Below, piece by piece: positions 63,501 through 64,000 of a stretch of DNA of 64,000 bases. Both the position numbers and the translations under genes were made by a program. How positions within the stretch are numbered: the stretch's first letter is position 1; each line of letters begins with the position of its first letter. The notes beneath the pieces were generated by a model. That model ran no database searches, had not been told where the DNA came from, and worked only from the letters and a program-made list of their open reading frames with translations. Source of the stretch: Paramecium sonneborni (taxonomy: Eukaryota > Ciliophora > Oligohymenophorea > Peniculida > Parameciidae); assembly GCA_905182985.1 (NCBI GenBank), contig CAJJDN010000024.1, forward strand, positions 250,925 through 314,924, given 5' to 3'.

Positions 63501-64000
63501 CTTGTTACTAATTTAGTCTTATTTTATTTTATAAATCTTATCTCATACATATCAGTATCACATAAATATTTTTCAACTAAACATTCTTCCCATGTAAAAT
63601 TTCCACTTGTATCAAACCATTTAGAAAATCCAAAACACTTCCCATCCTATTCTTTATATTATTCTATTAATTCATCACCTGTCTCGTCTTCCATATAATA
63701 ATAATCTAAAGGTAAGAAGATTTATTTCATCTCAAAAGGTTAAGCCATAAACATTCTTTCTCTATGTTTTGTCAATTCTAGCTCTCCTAATTCATTCTGT
63801 TTCTCTCTGATGATTTACTCGGTATTTGGATTGACCTTATATGATTAATAAATTTTATTACTCTCATATAAGGTGATTATAATCGTGGATCAACCGCAGA
63901 AACTTAAAAATGTTTTTTCAACATTTTCTCTTCCTTCTCTTTCATATATTCCTCTGTATATGCTTAGATAAAATCATCTGCTTTCAATTTAATAGTTTGA
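51575..64000 (-). CDS. Axonemal dynein heavy chain (5' end outside window)
   Basis: More than 12 kb of minus-strand coding sequence with short introns, for example 51802-51823 and 51662-51684. It encodes about 4,000 residues of a dynein heavy chain: N-terminal tail and linker (64000 to about 59.9 kb), AAA1 with [10 protein letters not shown] (59611-59640) and DEFNRIE, AAA2 with GGTISGKTT (about 58751-58790), AAA3 with GRTGTGKT (about 57673-57711), AAA4 with [10 protein letters not shown] (about 56630-56680), then the stalk coiled coils and AAA5-6. The C-terminus has [19 protein letters not shown] and [15 protein letters not shown] before TGA 51575-51577. It is the motor of ciliary beating. 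The end pattern fits axonemal, probably inner-arm types. Only AAA4 lacks the P-loop lysine. Not every intron was mapped. Confidence 0.93.

Noticed and set aside
1..64000. CRISPR arrays, operons, Shine-Dalgarno sites and rho-independent terminators
   Set aside because: None seen, and not expected in a ciliate nuclear genome.
1..64000. tRNA or rRNA genes
   Set aside because: No sequence with tRNA A and B boxes and cloverleaf potential was noticed by eye on either strand; a tRNAscan run would be needed to exclude one.

Overview
The window is macronuclear DNA of a ciliate, almost certainly a Paramecium. It is very AT-rich. Every recognisable gene reads through TAA and TAG as glutamine and ends only at TGA. 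Coding regions are interrupted by introns of about 19-35 nt, nearly all GTA...TAG, and genes are packed with gaps of only 24-90 bp. With TAA/TAG=Gln and these introns removed, almost every gene model closes with an exact multiple of three. That is the main internal check on the coordinates, because short ATG-to-stop ORFs under the standard code are mostly shadows here.

Layout, left to right. 1-7.9 kb: a decayed MORN-repeat gene, RPL18, a small Tim-like gene inside a duplicated block, a decayed LINE-type reverse transcriptase, and RPL7A. 8.3-24.9 kb: a dense run with an EF-hand protein, zinc-finger and RING-like proteins, a YeeE/YedE (TsuA-like) sulfur transporter, an AGC kinase, RPS17, an ankyrin-Sec7 protein, a secreted/type I membrane protein, an unusual GSK3-like kinase, eIF3f and a methyltransferase. 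25.7-44.4 kb: VPS26 (retromer), a coiled-coil protein, a condensin kleisin, a BAH-PHD protein, two neighbouring DHHC-family genes, a tetraspan protein, a TLDc protein and a PGPG-repeat (STPGR) axonemal-type protein. 45.3-51.5 kb: a multipass membrane protein, a RING-H2 protein, an internally deleted alpha-amylase, a SulP/STAS anion transporter and poorly resolved ORFs. 51.6-64.0 kb: one axonemal dynein heavy chain on the minus strand, whose 5' end lies beyond the window.

Three single N positions (3303, 27918, 36526) each sit between two perfect 1.1-1.2 kb direct copies. These look like unmerged contig ends rather than biological duplications, so the copies of the genes inside them should not be counted twice.

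Most genes are unrelated housekeeping, ciliary, trafficking and signalling genes, not an operon-like system. The most interesting points are: a DHHC paralogue with an intact gene structure but HFHF in place of the catalytic DHHC; an alpha-amylase that keeps signal peptide and both ends but lacks the whole catalytic barrel in frame; a GSK3-like kinase with HRDLNPRN and DFN; a Sec7 domain lacking the usual glutamic finger; three genes whose first intron begins directly after the ATG; and a 24-bp divergent start-to-start spacing.
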